A stretch of DNA of 12,336 bases. It comes from an uncultured beta proteobacterium. Lineage in GTDB: Bacteria > Pseudomonadota > Gammaproteobacteria > Burkholderiales > Rhodocyclaceae. Every line of letters begins with the position of its first letter. Positions within the stretch are counted from its first letter, which is position 1. A model generated the notes under the pieces. The model had not been told where the DNA came from and made no database searches. It worked only from the letters and a program-made list of their open reading frames with translations. Both the position numbers and the translations under genes were made by a program. Positions 6,516 through 12,336 of this stretch are shown here, piece after piece. The DNA is taken from contig CAJBIL010000360.1 of the NCBI GenBank assembly GCA_903953145.1, positions 1 to 12,336 of the forward strand, given 5' to 3'.

Positions 6516-7571
6516 CTAATCCCGTTCCCGTATTTGTGCCCAGCGGGCGCTTCGACCCTTGCCGGTAGGGCTAATCAGCCCTTCGGATTTCATGGCACGT
6601 AAGACGACGCGCACCATGTCGCGGCTGATGCCGGGGCACGCTTCTTCGATTTCCGAAATTGAGAACGACAGGTTTCTTTTGAGGATTTCGGTGCGCACAC
6701 GGTCGCCCTTGGCACCGCGCCCACGTTCGATGGTGCCGACACGTTCCTCGAATTCCTTGTATGCCCGCAGCAGCGCCCCCCAGAAGTAGTCCAGCCAGGG
6801 GGCTATATCGTGGGCACCGTCATGCCAGCCTTGCGAGCTGGCCTCCAGCGTTTCGTAGTAGCTCTCTTTCGATTCTTCAAAGATGCGCTCCAAACTGATG
6901 AATCGACCTACCGCATAGTCAAAGTGGTAGAGCAATTGCAGGGTCAACAGGCGCGCCATACGGCCGTTGCCATCAGTGAAAGGGTGAATGCAGAGAAAAT
7001 CGAGAATTGTCAGCGGCACCAGCACAAGGGGGTCGGCGAGATGCCGATCAAGTGCCGTGCGGTAGCGCGTAATCAAGTCGGTCATCGCCATGGGCGTAAG
7101 GTGCGCAGCGACCGGGCGAAAGCGGATACGCGCGCTGCCATCGGGATGACGCTCGACAATGTCATTGTTGGTGGCTTTCCAATGCCCGCCCGGCTGCGGC
7201 ATGTAGCGGTACAGAATGCCGTGCAACTGCAAGGCCGTACCCTCAGAAAAGGGCATCTGCTCACCACTTTCGTGGATCAAACCCAGCGCATCGCGGTAGC
7301 CGGCCACTTCTTGCTCGGATCGACTCTTGGGCGTGGCATTTTTAAGTACCAGCGATTTGAGTCGGTTAGCAGCGACCACCACACCTTCGAGACGATTGGA
7401 GGATTCTGTCGACTCGACAACGGCCACTTGGCGAAGATCGCTCAACACCTCGGGAGACTGCGCGACATAAAGTTGCTGCTTGCCCCGATACTCACCCAAG
7501 GCGCGTAGCGTCGCCAGTTGCTGGGTATCAAAACGCAGCTTGGCAAGGTAGTCAGGCAGCAGTGAGTGCAT
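6516..7571 (-). CDS. fic: Fic-family protein (protein AMP transferase) with C-terminal winged helix
   Basis: This 351-residue protein has the complete Fic motif HPFTDGNGRMAR at 196-207, with catalytic H196, acidic D200 and phosphate-binding R204 and R207. Such proteins usually transfer AMP from ATP to a Ser, Thr or Tyr of a target protein. Residues 58-63 (SNRLEG) fit the inhibitory motif (S/T)xxxE(G/N); E62 would block the active site, which makes this an N-terminally self-inhibited (class II) Fic. The C-terminal 60 residues (about 293-348: TEILKRNLSFSISEIEEA, RDMVRVVLRAMKSEGLI) look like a winged-helix DNA-binding domain, so it could repress its own gene. The start at 7571 is the first ATG in this frame, but there is no good ribosome binding site before it. 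It stands alone between two signalling gene sets, and no antitoxin gene is adjacent. Its target is unknown. Confidence 0.93.
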   Translation of the reverse strand: MHSLLPDYLAKLRFDTQQLATLRALGEYRGKQQLYVAQSPEVLSDLRQVAVVESTESSNRLEGVVVAANRLKSLVLKNATPKSRSEQEVAGYRDALGLIHESGEQMPFSEGTALQLHGILYRYMPQPGGHWKATNNDIVERHPDGSARIRFRPVAAHLTPMAMTDLITRYRTALDRHLADPLVLVPLTILDFLCIHPFTDGNGRMARLLTLQLLYHFDYAVGRFISLERIFEESKESYYETLEASSQGWHDGAHDIAPWLDYFWGALLRAYKEFEERVGTIERGRGAKGDRVRTEILKRNLSFSISEIEEACPGISRDMVRVVLRAMKSEGLISPTGKGRSARWAQIRERD

Positions 7572-7601
7572 GAGTCATCAGATAGAGCGGGAATGAAGTA
7601 A

Positions 7602-7670
7602 TGGGGTAATGTTACCAATAATAGGGGTATTTATACACGCTATTACCCCAATAAACCATCAACTACCCAG
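7602..7670 (-). promoter_or_regulatory. Repeat-rich putative promoter/operator region of fic
   Basis: An AT-rich stretch upstream of the Fic gene carries TGGGGTAAT at 7602-7610 and its exact inverse ATTACCCCA at 7642-7650. Also present are the palindrome GGTAATGTTACC at 7605-7616, AGGGGTAT at 7623-7630 and a partial copy ACTACCCAG at 7662-7670. The minus strand here includes TATAAA- and TATTAT-like hexamers that could serve as a -10, but no well-spaced -35 is clear. Repeated sites of this kind suit binding by a dimeric winged-helix regulator, possibly the Fic protein itself; that is inference. Confidence 0.5.
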
Positions 7671-7716
7671 TTTGCTGTGGCATAAATGGCTTGGCTTCCT
7701 GATCGAACAGCGTGCC

Positions 7717-8355
7717 TTAATCCAGCGACGAAATACCCCGGCGGATGGCGTAGCGGATCAGGCCGGCCAGATCATGCACATCCAGGCGTTCCATGATCTG
7801 TGTGCGAAACGTTTCAATGGTCTTGATGCTGAGCGATAACTGAAATGCAATTTCCTTGACGCTATGCCCTTCGGCCAGCAGCCGCAGCACTTCGGTTTGC
7901 CGTTCGGTGAGCGGTGTGGGATTGGTGCGATCCAGATAACCATCGACCACCTGCTGCGAAATCGGCGACGACAGCCAGGTTTCGCCACGCATCATGGCGC
8001 GCACGGCCAGTTCCAGCTCCGCCGGCGCGGAATCCTTGAGCAGATAACCGGCCGCCCCCAGCCGCAAGGCGCGAATCACATGTTCTTCGTTGGCAAACAT
8101 GGAAAGAATCAGCACGCGAATGTTGGGGTGGCTCACCTTGAGCTGCTGCAAGGCATCGAGGCCACTCATCTGCGGCATGGCGATGTCCATCAGCACCAGA
8201 TCAGGTTGCAAAGCCGCACAGGCGGCCAGTGCTTCCAGCCCGTTGCTGGCTTCGGCCACCACGTCAACATCCAACTCACTGCTGGTCAGCAGCAGTTTTA
8301 GCCCGGCACGCACCAGTTGATGGTCGTCGGCAATCAATATGCGCAGGGTGCTCAT
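7717..8355 (-). CDS. NarL/LuxR-family response regulator
   Basis: This 212-residue regulator has an N-terminal receiver (1-120) with D10-D11, phospho-acceptor D57 in LVLMDIAMPQMSG, S85 and K107 in YLLKDSAPAEL. A C-terminal LuxR-type helix-turn-helix occupies about 147-205 (LTERQTEVLRLLAEGHSVKEIA, then LSLSIKTIETFRTQIMERL). Phosphorylation normally promotes dimerisation and DNA binding in this family. The frame is open to an ATG at 8520, but the start at 8355 is chosen: its ATG overlaps the kinase stop (ATGA at 8352-8355), the receiver begins right there, and the longer N-terminus is the kinase gene read in another frame. The cognate kinase is the overlapping upstream gene. Its DNA targets are not visible; the divergent MaoC-Pta/ackA promoter is a candidate by position. 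Confidence 0.94.
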   Translation of the reverse strand: MSTLRILIADDHQLVRAGLKLLLTSSELDVDVVAEASNGLEALAACAALQPDLVLMDIAMPQMSGLDALQQLKVSHPNIRVLILSMFANEEHVIRALRLGAAGYLLKDSAPAELELAVRAMMRGETWLSSPISQQVVDGYLDRTNPTPLTERQTEVLRLLAEGHSVKEIAFQLSLSIKTIETFRTQIMERLDVHDLAGLIRYAIRRGISSLD

Positions 8356-9494
8356 GCCGGCTGTGCTAACGGGAATACACAGGCGATCTCGGTGCCATGC
8401 CCACGCGTTGCGTTGATGTGTAATTCGCCACCCAAGCCGGCAGCGCGCTCGCGCATGCCGAGCAGCCCCAGCGGGTAATGTTGCGTGGTGGTATAGACCA
8501 ATTCCGGCGAAAACCCACACCCGTCATCGACCACGCGCAGCATCAGATGCTGGGCGTTGCACTCGATACTGACAGAAATCTGCGCCGCCCCCGCATGCCG
8601 CAGTGCGTTGGAGACAGCCTCTTGGGCGATGCGAAAACAGCCCAGTTCCAGCGCCGGTTCCAGCCGCAGCTCATGCAAGGTCTCGGTCAGACGAATCGCC
8701 ACCTGCGCGGTGCGCGAAAGATTGTCCAGATGCCAGCGCAAGGCGGCGGGCAGCCCCAAGTCGTCCAGCGAGGGCGGACGCAAGCGGCGGGCAATATTGC
8801 GCACATCGCCCACCAGACTATCCACCGTCTCCACGGCCTGCTGCAACAGTTGCTCGATGCCATCCCCGGTGCATTCACCGGTACTTTTACGCCGCGCCGT
8901 TTCGATCATGATTTTCAGCGCCGTCAGCGTTTGTCCGATCTCGTCATGCAGTTCCATCGACAAATGCTTGCGTTCATTTTCCTGCACGTCGAGCGAGGCC
9001 GCCGAAAGCGCCTCCAGATGCCGCCGCGCCAGCATTAGCGCATCCTGCGTCTTTTTCAGCTCGGTGATGTCTTGATTGATGGCAATGGCCACCAGCATTT
9101 TTCCGTCGTCATCCAGAATCGGCATGGCGGAATTCAGGATGGTCTTGCGTGTGCCATCGAAGCATTCGATATCGACCATCTCGTTGAGCGACATTTCGCC
9201 CTTCATCACAGCGCGTGCCATGCCCCATTCTTCGGCCGCAATGCGCTTGCCGGTGTCTGACCACCAACCTTTGTATTCGGAATACTGATCCACACCAATC
9301 CAGCGTTCGCCCTGCCACACCGCCTGCCCGGCCGGGTTATTGGCCACCAGCACGCCCTCCGTATTGGCCACCCACACACCAATCGGCAGGCTGTCGAGGA
9401 TTTTTTGTATCAGCACGGCATCGATGACGATGCTGGAATTCTGGGTTTGAGTTTTCGTTTCAGTTTTCGTTTGAGTTTTCGTTTGTGTCTTCAT
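8352..9494 (-). CDS. PAS-domain histidine kinase of the NarX/UhpB (HisKA_3) type
   Basis: This 380-residue kinase is soluble by sequence; no membrane helices are visible. After an unusual tail of four KTQT/KTET units (residues 2-17), a PAS domain spans about 25-147 (LDSLPIGVWVANTEGVLVAN, then ITELKKTQDAL). The dimerisation/phospho-acceptor segment is ERKHLSMELHDEIGQTLTAL with H183. The ATPase domain has EAVSNALRHAG (N296), DDGCGF (D324) and GLLGMRERAAGLGG (about 344), typical of kinases paired with NarL-type regulators. The start at 9494 is chosen over the ATG at 9536 because the extra 14 residues have no family character, but the ribosome binding site is weak for both. The stop overlaps the regulator start by 4 nt, so the two are coupled. 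The signal sensed by the PAS domain is unknown. Confidence 0.92.
   Translation of the reverse strand: MKTQTKTQTKTETKTQTQNSSIVIDAVLIQKILDSLPIGVWVANTEGVLVANNPAGQAVWQGERWIGVDQYSEYKGWWSDTGKRIAAEEWGMARAVMKGEMSLNEMVDIECFDGTRKTILNSAMPILDDDGKMLVAIAINQDITELKKTQDALMLARRHLEALSAASLDVQENERKHLSMELHDEIGQTLTALKIMIETARRKSTGECTGDGIEQLLQQAVETVDSLVGDVRNIARRLRPPSLDDLGLPAALRWHLDNLSRTAQVAIRLTETLHELRLEPALELGCFRIAQEAVSNALRHAGAAQISVSIECNAQHLMLRVVDDGCGFSPELVYTTTQHYPLGLLGMRERAAGLGGELHINATRGHGTEIACVFPLAQPA
9444..9491 (-). repeat. 12-bp tandem repeat at the kinase 5' end (KTQT units)
   Basis: Four consecutive 12-nt units related to ACGAAAACTCAA on the coding strand lie immediately after the kinase start and encode KTQT, KTQT, KTET, KTQT. 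Because the unit is a multiple of three, copy-number change would lengthen or shorten the N-terminal tail without shifting the frame. Confidence 0.8.
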
Positions 9495-9642
9495 TGGGGA
9501 AGGATAGCAGGGAGCAAAGCCCCGCAACGCAGTCAACGCGCATCAAAATTCCTCGCCGCAGCGCAGCAATTTCTTGCAAAATAGGCGGATCGCCCAGCGG
9601 CCACGCCGCACCACGCCACGCCACGCCTTCACGGAGCTTTGC
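9495..9642. promoter_or_regulatory. Divergent intergenic region between the two-component genes and MaoC-Pta/ackA
   Basis: These 148 nt must contain the start signals for both directions. The plus-strand gene has GGAG 6 nt before its ATG. I see no convincing -35/-10 pair on either strand, though the stretch around 9566-9583 is the least GC-rich. Positions 9601-9625 carry CCACG four times, three in direct tandem (9611-9625), between any promoter and the MaoC-Pta ribosome binding site. Confidence 0.4.
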
Positions 9643-11061
9643 ATGCACCCGACCGACAATTCCGGTTCCAACTTCATCGAAAACCGCACCTACGACGAAA
9701 TCCAGATCGGCGACACCGCCACGCTGGTGCGCACGCTGCGCCCGGAAGACATCCAGATGTACGCCATCATGTCCGGCGACATCAATCCTTCCCACGTCGA
9801 CCCCGAATACGCGCGTTCGTCGATGTTCCATGAGGTCGTTGCCCACGGCATGTGGGGCGGTGCGCTGATCTCCACCGTGCTGGGCACCCAGTTTCCCGGC
9901 CCTGGCACCATTTATGTCGACCAGACGCTGCATTTCTCGCACCTGCTGCGGGTGGGCGACACGCTGACGGTTACGGTGCGCTGCGAGCGCAAGTTTGACC
10001 ACAATCATCACATGATTCTGGATTGCGTATGCACCAACCAGATGGGGCTGAAGGTGATTCACGGCACGGCAGAGGTGCAGGCACCGACCGAAAAGATCAA
10101 GCGCCCTAAGGCCGATCTGCCGGATTTCAAACTTTCCGCCACGCGTAAAACGCGCTTCGAGCATCTGCTGAAAATCACCGAAGGCCTGGCACCGGTGCCG
10201 ATGGCAGTGGCGCACCCGTGCGACATCGAATCGCTCAAGGGCGCATTGCTGGCGCGCGATCTCGGGCTGATTATTCCCACACTGGTGGGGCCTGAAGACA
10301 AAATTCGCCAGCTGGCCGAAGCCAACGGACTGACGCTGGATTTGTGCACGCTCATCAACACCTCCCACAGCCACGATTCGGCCGAAATTGCCGTGCGTCT
10401 GGCGCGTGAAGGCAAGGTCGAGGCGCTGATGAAAGGCTCGCTGCACAGTGACGAACTGCTGGGTGCAGTGGTGCACAAGACCACCGGGCTGCGTACTTCA
10501 CGTCGCATCAGCCATGTGTTCATCATGGATGTGCCAACCTACCCGCGCCTGCTGTTCATCACCGACGCCGCGGTCAACGTGGCACCGACGCTGGAAGACA
10601 AGGTGGATATTCTGCAAAACGCCATCGATCTGGCGCGCATGCTCAAAATCGAGGAACCCAAGGCGGCGATTCTGGCGGCCGTGGAAACGGTGAACCCGCA
10701 AATGCAGGCCACGCTGGATGCCGCCGCGCTGTGCAAGATGGCGGATCGCGGGCAGATCAAAGGCGGGCTGATCGACGGCCCGCTGGCCTTCGACAACGCC
10801 ATTTCGCTGGCGGCAGCGCGCACCAAGGGCATCAAGTCGGCGGTGGCCGGGCAGGCCGATATTTTGCTGGTGCCGGACATTGAATCCGGCAACATGCTGG
10901 CCAAGCAGCTGGAATATCTCGCTGACGCGCTCGGCTCGGGCATCGTGCTCGGCGCGCGCGTGCCGATTGTGCTCACCAGCCGCGCCGATTCAGCCGAATC
11001 GCGCAGCGCCTCCACGGCTGTGGCGATGGTCATGGCGCATGCCATGCGTGCAAAAAACTAA
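9643..11061 (+). CDS. Bifunctional MaoC-type enoyl-CoA hydratase / phosphate acetyl(butyryl)transferase
   Basis: This 472-residue fusion has two domains. Residues about 13-148 are a MaoC hot-dog hydratase with the catalytic D46 and H51 in SGDINPSHVD and the GMWGGALIS helix. Residues about 170-470 are a phosphate acetyl/butyryltransferase (LAPVPMAVAHPCDIESLKGAL, EALMKGSLHSDELLGAVV, TDAAVNVAPTLEDKVDILQNA, GQADILLVPDIESGNMLAKQL, ARVPIVLTSRADS). The transferase half exchanges acetyl-CoA plus phosphate with acetyl phosphate plus CoA; a longer acyl group is possible. The hydratase half acts on an unsaturated acyl-CoA. The start at 9643 has GGAG 6 nt upstream, whereas the earlier ATG at 9574 adds an unrelated Arg-rich stretch. 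Acetate kinase follows 12 nt later and completes the route to acetate and ATP. This fused form is familiar from proteobacterial genomes. Confidence 0.93.
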   Translation: MHPTDNSGSNFIENRTYDEIQIGDTATLVRTLRPEDIQMYAIMSGDINPSHVDPEYARSSMFHEVVAHGMWGGALISTVLGTQFPGPGTIYVDQTLHFSHLLRVGDTLTVTVRCERKFDHNHHMILDCVCTNQMGLKVIHGTAEVQAPTEKIKRPKADLPDFKLSATRKTRFEHLLKITEGLAPVPMAVAHPCDIESLKGALLARDLGLIIPTLVGPEDKIRQLAEANGLTLDLCTLINTSHSHDSAEIAVRLAREGKVEALMKGSLHSDELLGAVVHKTTGLRTSRRISHVFIMDVPTYPRLLFITDAAVNVAPTLEDKVDILQNAIDLARMLKIEEPKAAILAAVETVNPQMQATLDAAALCKMADRGQIKGGLIDGPLAFDNAISLAAARTKGIKSAVAGQADILLVPDIESGNMLAKQLEYLADALGSGIVLGARVPIVLTSRADSAESRSASTAVAMVMAHAMRAKN

Positions 11062-11073
11062 GAAGGAGTTTTC

Positions 11074-12306
11074 ATGTCTGACGCAATCCTGACCATCAAT
11101 GCCGGCTCATCCTCGATCAAGTTTGCGCTATTCCCGCTGCGCGACCCGATGCCTGCGCAACCAGAACTGCTCGGCCAGATCGATGGCATCGGTGCCAGCG
11201 GCCAGCGCGCCCACATCAAGGCCAGCGACGCCGCCGGCAACCGGCTGGATGATGTAGACCTGCCGCTCGAAGGTCCAAACGACGAACCAAGCGACGCCCA
11301 GCACAAAAATGCGCTGGCGTTTTTGGTGGACTGGCTGCATCAGCACGAAGCGGGCTGGCGTATCGTCGGCGTTGGGCACCGCGTGGTACATGGCGGCAAG
11401 CTGTTCTCTGCACCTACCGTACTTTCAGCGTCGACTTTTGATACGCTGCAAGGCTTTGTGCCGCTGGCACCGCTACACCAGCCACACAACCTCGCCGGCA
11501 TCGTCGCGCTGACTGCGGCTTTGCCCGGCACGCCGCAAGTGGCCTGCTTTGATACTGCCTTCCACCGCACCCAGCCAGATGTAGCGCAACTCTTCGCCTT
11601 GCCACGCAAATTCACCGCCGAGGGCGTGCGCCGCTACGGTTTTCATGGTTTGTCCTACGAATACATCGCCCATGTGCTGCCGCAACACCTGCCGCCAGCA
11701 CAGGCCGATGGTCGCGTGGTGGTGGCACACCTGGGCAACGGCGCATCGATGTGCGCCATGCTGGGGCGTCGCAGCATGGCCACGACCATGGGTCTGACCG
11801 CCGTAGACGGCCTGATGATGGGCACCCGCACCGGCAATCTCGATCCGGGCGTGCTGCTCTACCTGATCGAAAACCACGGTATGGACGTCAAATCACTGAC
11901 CAACCTGCTGTACAAACAATCCGGGCTGCTCGGTGTTTCTGGCATTTCGCAAGACATGCGCGCGCTACTCGCCGCCGAGGCTCCAGAAGCCCGCGAAGCG
12001 GTGGATCTGTTCTGCTACCGCATCGTGCGCGAAATCGGCTCGCTTGCCGCAGCGCTCGGCGGGCTGGATGCGCTCATTTTTACCGGCGGCATTGGCGAAC
12101 ACGCGGCACCGGTGCGCGCGCAGGTGTGTGCAACACTGGGTTGGATGGGGCTGGAATTCGATGCCGCTGCCAACAATAACGACAACAATAACGACAAAGC
12201 TACCAACAACACCCGCATCAGCACCGCCACCAGTCGTGTTGCCGCCTGCGTGATTCCGACCAACGAAGAATGGATGATCGCCCGGCACACGGCCGAACTG
12301 CTGTAA
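11074..12306 (+). CDS. ackA: Acetate kinase
   Basis: This 410-residue enzyme interconverts acetyl phosphate plus ADP with acetate plus ATP in the cytoplasm. Both family signatures are present (INAGSSSIKF at 8-17, YGFHGLSYEYIAH at 188-200). Expected active-site residues are all in place: N9, R103 in GHRVVHGG, D160 in CFDTAFH, H191, R252 in GTRTGNLDPG, and the C-terminal IPTNEEWMIARHT with the metal-binding glutamate. The ribosome binding site AAGGAG is 5 nt before the ATG, and the gene lies 12 nt after the MaoC-Pta stop, so the two form an operon. Odd feature: residues 367-379 are almost entirely Asn and Asp (with KAT), an insertion in the C-terminal loop before RISTATSRVAACVIP, encoded partly by a 12-bp tandem repeat. 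The insertion lies away from the conserved motifs and should not abolish activity. Confidence 0.97.
   Translation: MSDAILTINAGSSSIKFALFPLRDPMPAQPELLGQIDGIGASGQRAHIKASDAAGNRLDDVDLPLEGPNDEPSDAQHKNALAFLVDWLHQHEAGWRIVGVGHRVVHGGKLFSAPTVLSASTFDTLQGFVPLAPLHQPHNLAGIVALTAALPGTPQVACFDTAFHRTQPDVAQLFALPRKFTAEGVRRYGFHGLSYEYIAHVLPQHLPPAQADGRVVVAHLGNGASMCAMLGRRSMATTMGLTAVDGLMMGTRTGNLDPGVLLYLIENHGMDVKSLTNLLYKQSGLLGVSGISQDMRALLAAEAPEAREAVDLFCYRIVREIGSLAAALGGLDALIFTGGIGEHAAPVRAQVCATLGWMGLEFDAAANNNDNNNDKATNNTRISTATSRVAACVIPTNEEWMIARHTAELL
12172..12195 (+). repeat. Two perfect copies of a 12-bp repeat inside ackA
   Basis: AACAATAACGAC occurs twice in direct tandem and encodes NNNDNNND (residues 367-374). The following codons (AAA GCT ACC AAC AAC) keep the Asn-rich character. 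The unit preserves the reading frame if its copy number changes. Confidence 0.85.
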
Positions 12307-12336
12307 ACAGCCTGTGCAGCTTAGGCGGCCACGAGA

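Noticed and set aside
6500..6518. Possible terminator hairpin at the fic stop (TAGGC/GCCTA arms)
   Set aside because: Only five base pairs, and on the fic strand it is not followed by a T run.
8356..8520. Upstream start for the response regulator at 8520
   Set aside because: The extra 55 residues have no receiver character and overlap the kinase coding sequence; the ATGA overlap supports 8355.
9580..9600. Short palindrome GGCGGATCGCC in the divergent region as a regulator site
   Set aside because: Arms of only four bases in GC-rich DNA are expected by chance.
9460..10476. Minus-strand open frame of 338 codons opposite the MaoC-Pta gene
   Set aside because: Composition typical of an antisense shadow, and its 3' end overlaps the kinase start; the plus-strand frame has full MaoC and Pta motifs.

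Overview
The window (GC-rich, roughly 55-60% by eye) reads as a chromosomal segment of a proteobacterium, most likely a betaproteobacterium. The best pointers are the fused MaoC-hydratase/phosphate acetyltransferase next to acetate kinase, and the style of the sensor and c-di-GMP proteins. Genus cannot be named from the sequence alone.

Positions 1-6205 (all minus strand, read from high to low coordinates) hold a compact signalling operon. It starts with a degenerate receiver domain at 6205. This continues, across a run of 12 C residues that breaks the reading frame (5777-5788), into a PAS-GGDEF-EAL-receiver protein. Next come a bacteriohemerythrin-histidine kinase with all seven diiron ligands, a receiver-PAS protein, an HDOD protein and a PAS-domain protein cut by the window edge. 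Three successive junctions are 4-nt ATGA overlaps (3601-3604, 2120-2123, 1284-1287) and the last gap is 22 nt, so the genes are probably translationally coupled. The simplest model is that the hemerythrin kinase senses O2, NO or redox state through its diiron site and phosphorylates two closely similar receivers. One receiver is at the C-terminus of the c-di-GMP enzyme and the other is in the receiver-PAS protein. The HDOD protein would be a further effector.

Positions 6206-6515 are non-coding and contain an imperfect inverted-repeat element built on CACGGCGA units (6350-6473). Positions 6516-7571 encode a Fic-family AMP transferase with an N-terminal inhibitory motif and a C-terminal winged helix. 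It is preceded by an AT-rich stretch carrying several GGGGTAAT-type direct and inverted repeats (7602-7670).

Positions 7717-9494 (minus) encode a NarX/UhpB-type PAS histidine kinase and a NarL/LuxR-type response regulator, again with an ATGA overlap. They are divergent from the plus-strand pair at 9643-12306: the MaoC-Pta fusion and acetate kinase, which interconvert acetyl-CoA, acetyl phosphate and acetate. The arrangement suggests, but does not prove, that the two-component pair controls or responds to acetyl-phosphate metabolism.

A recurring oddity is simple-sequence DNA inside or beside coding regions: the C12 tract in the c-di-GMP gene, a 12-bp repeat giving a KTQT tail on the kinase, a 12-bp repeat giving an Asn/Asp insertion in acetate kinase, and CCACG repeats before the MaoC-Pta start. 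The C12 tract is the most notable, because losing one C makes a single 867-residue protein. It is either a sequencing/assembly error or a phase-variable switch.
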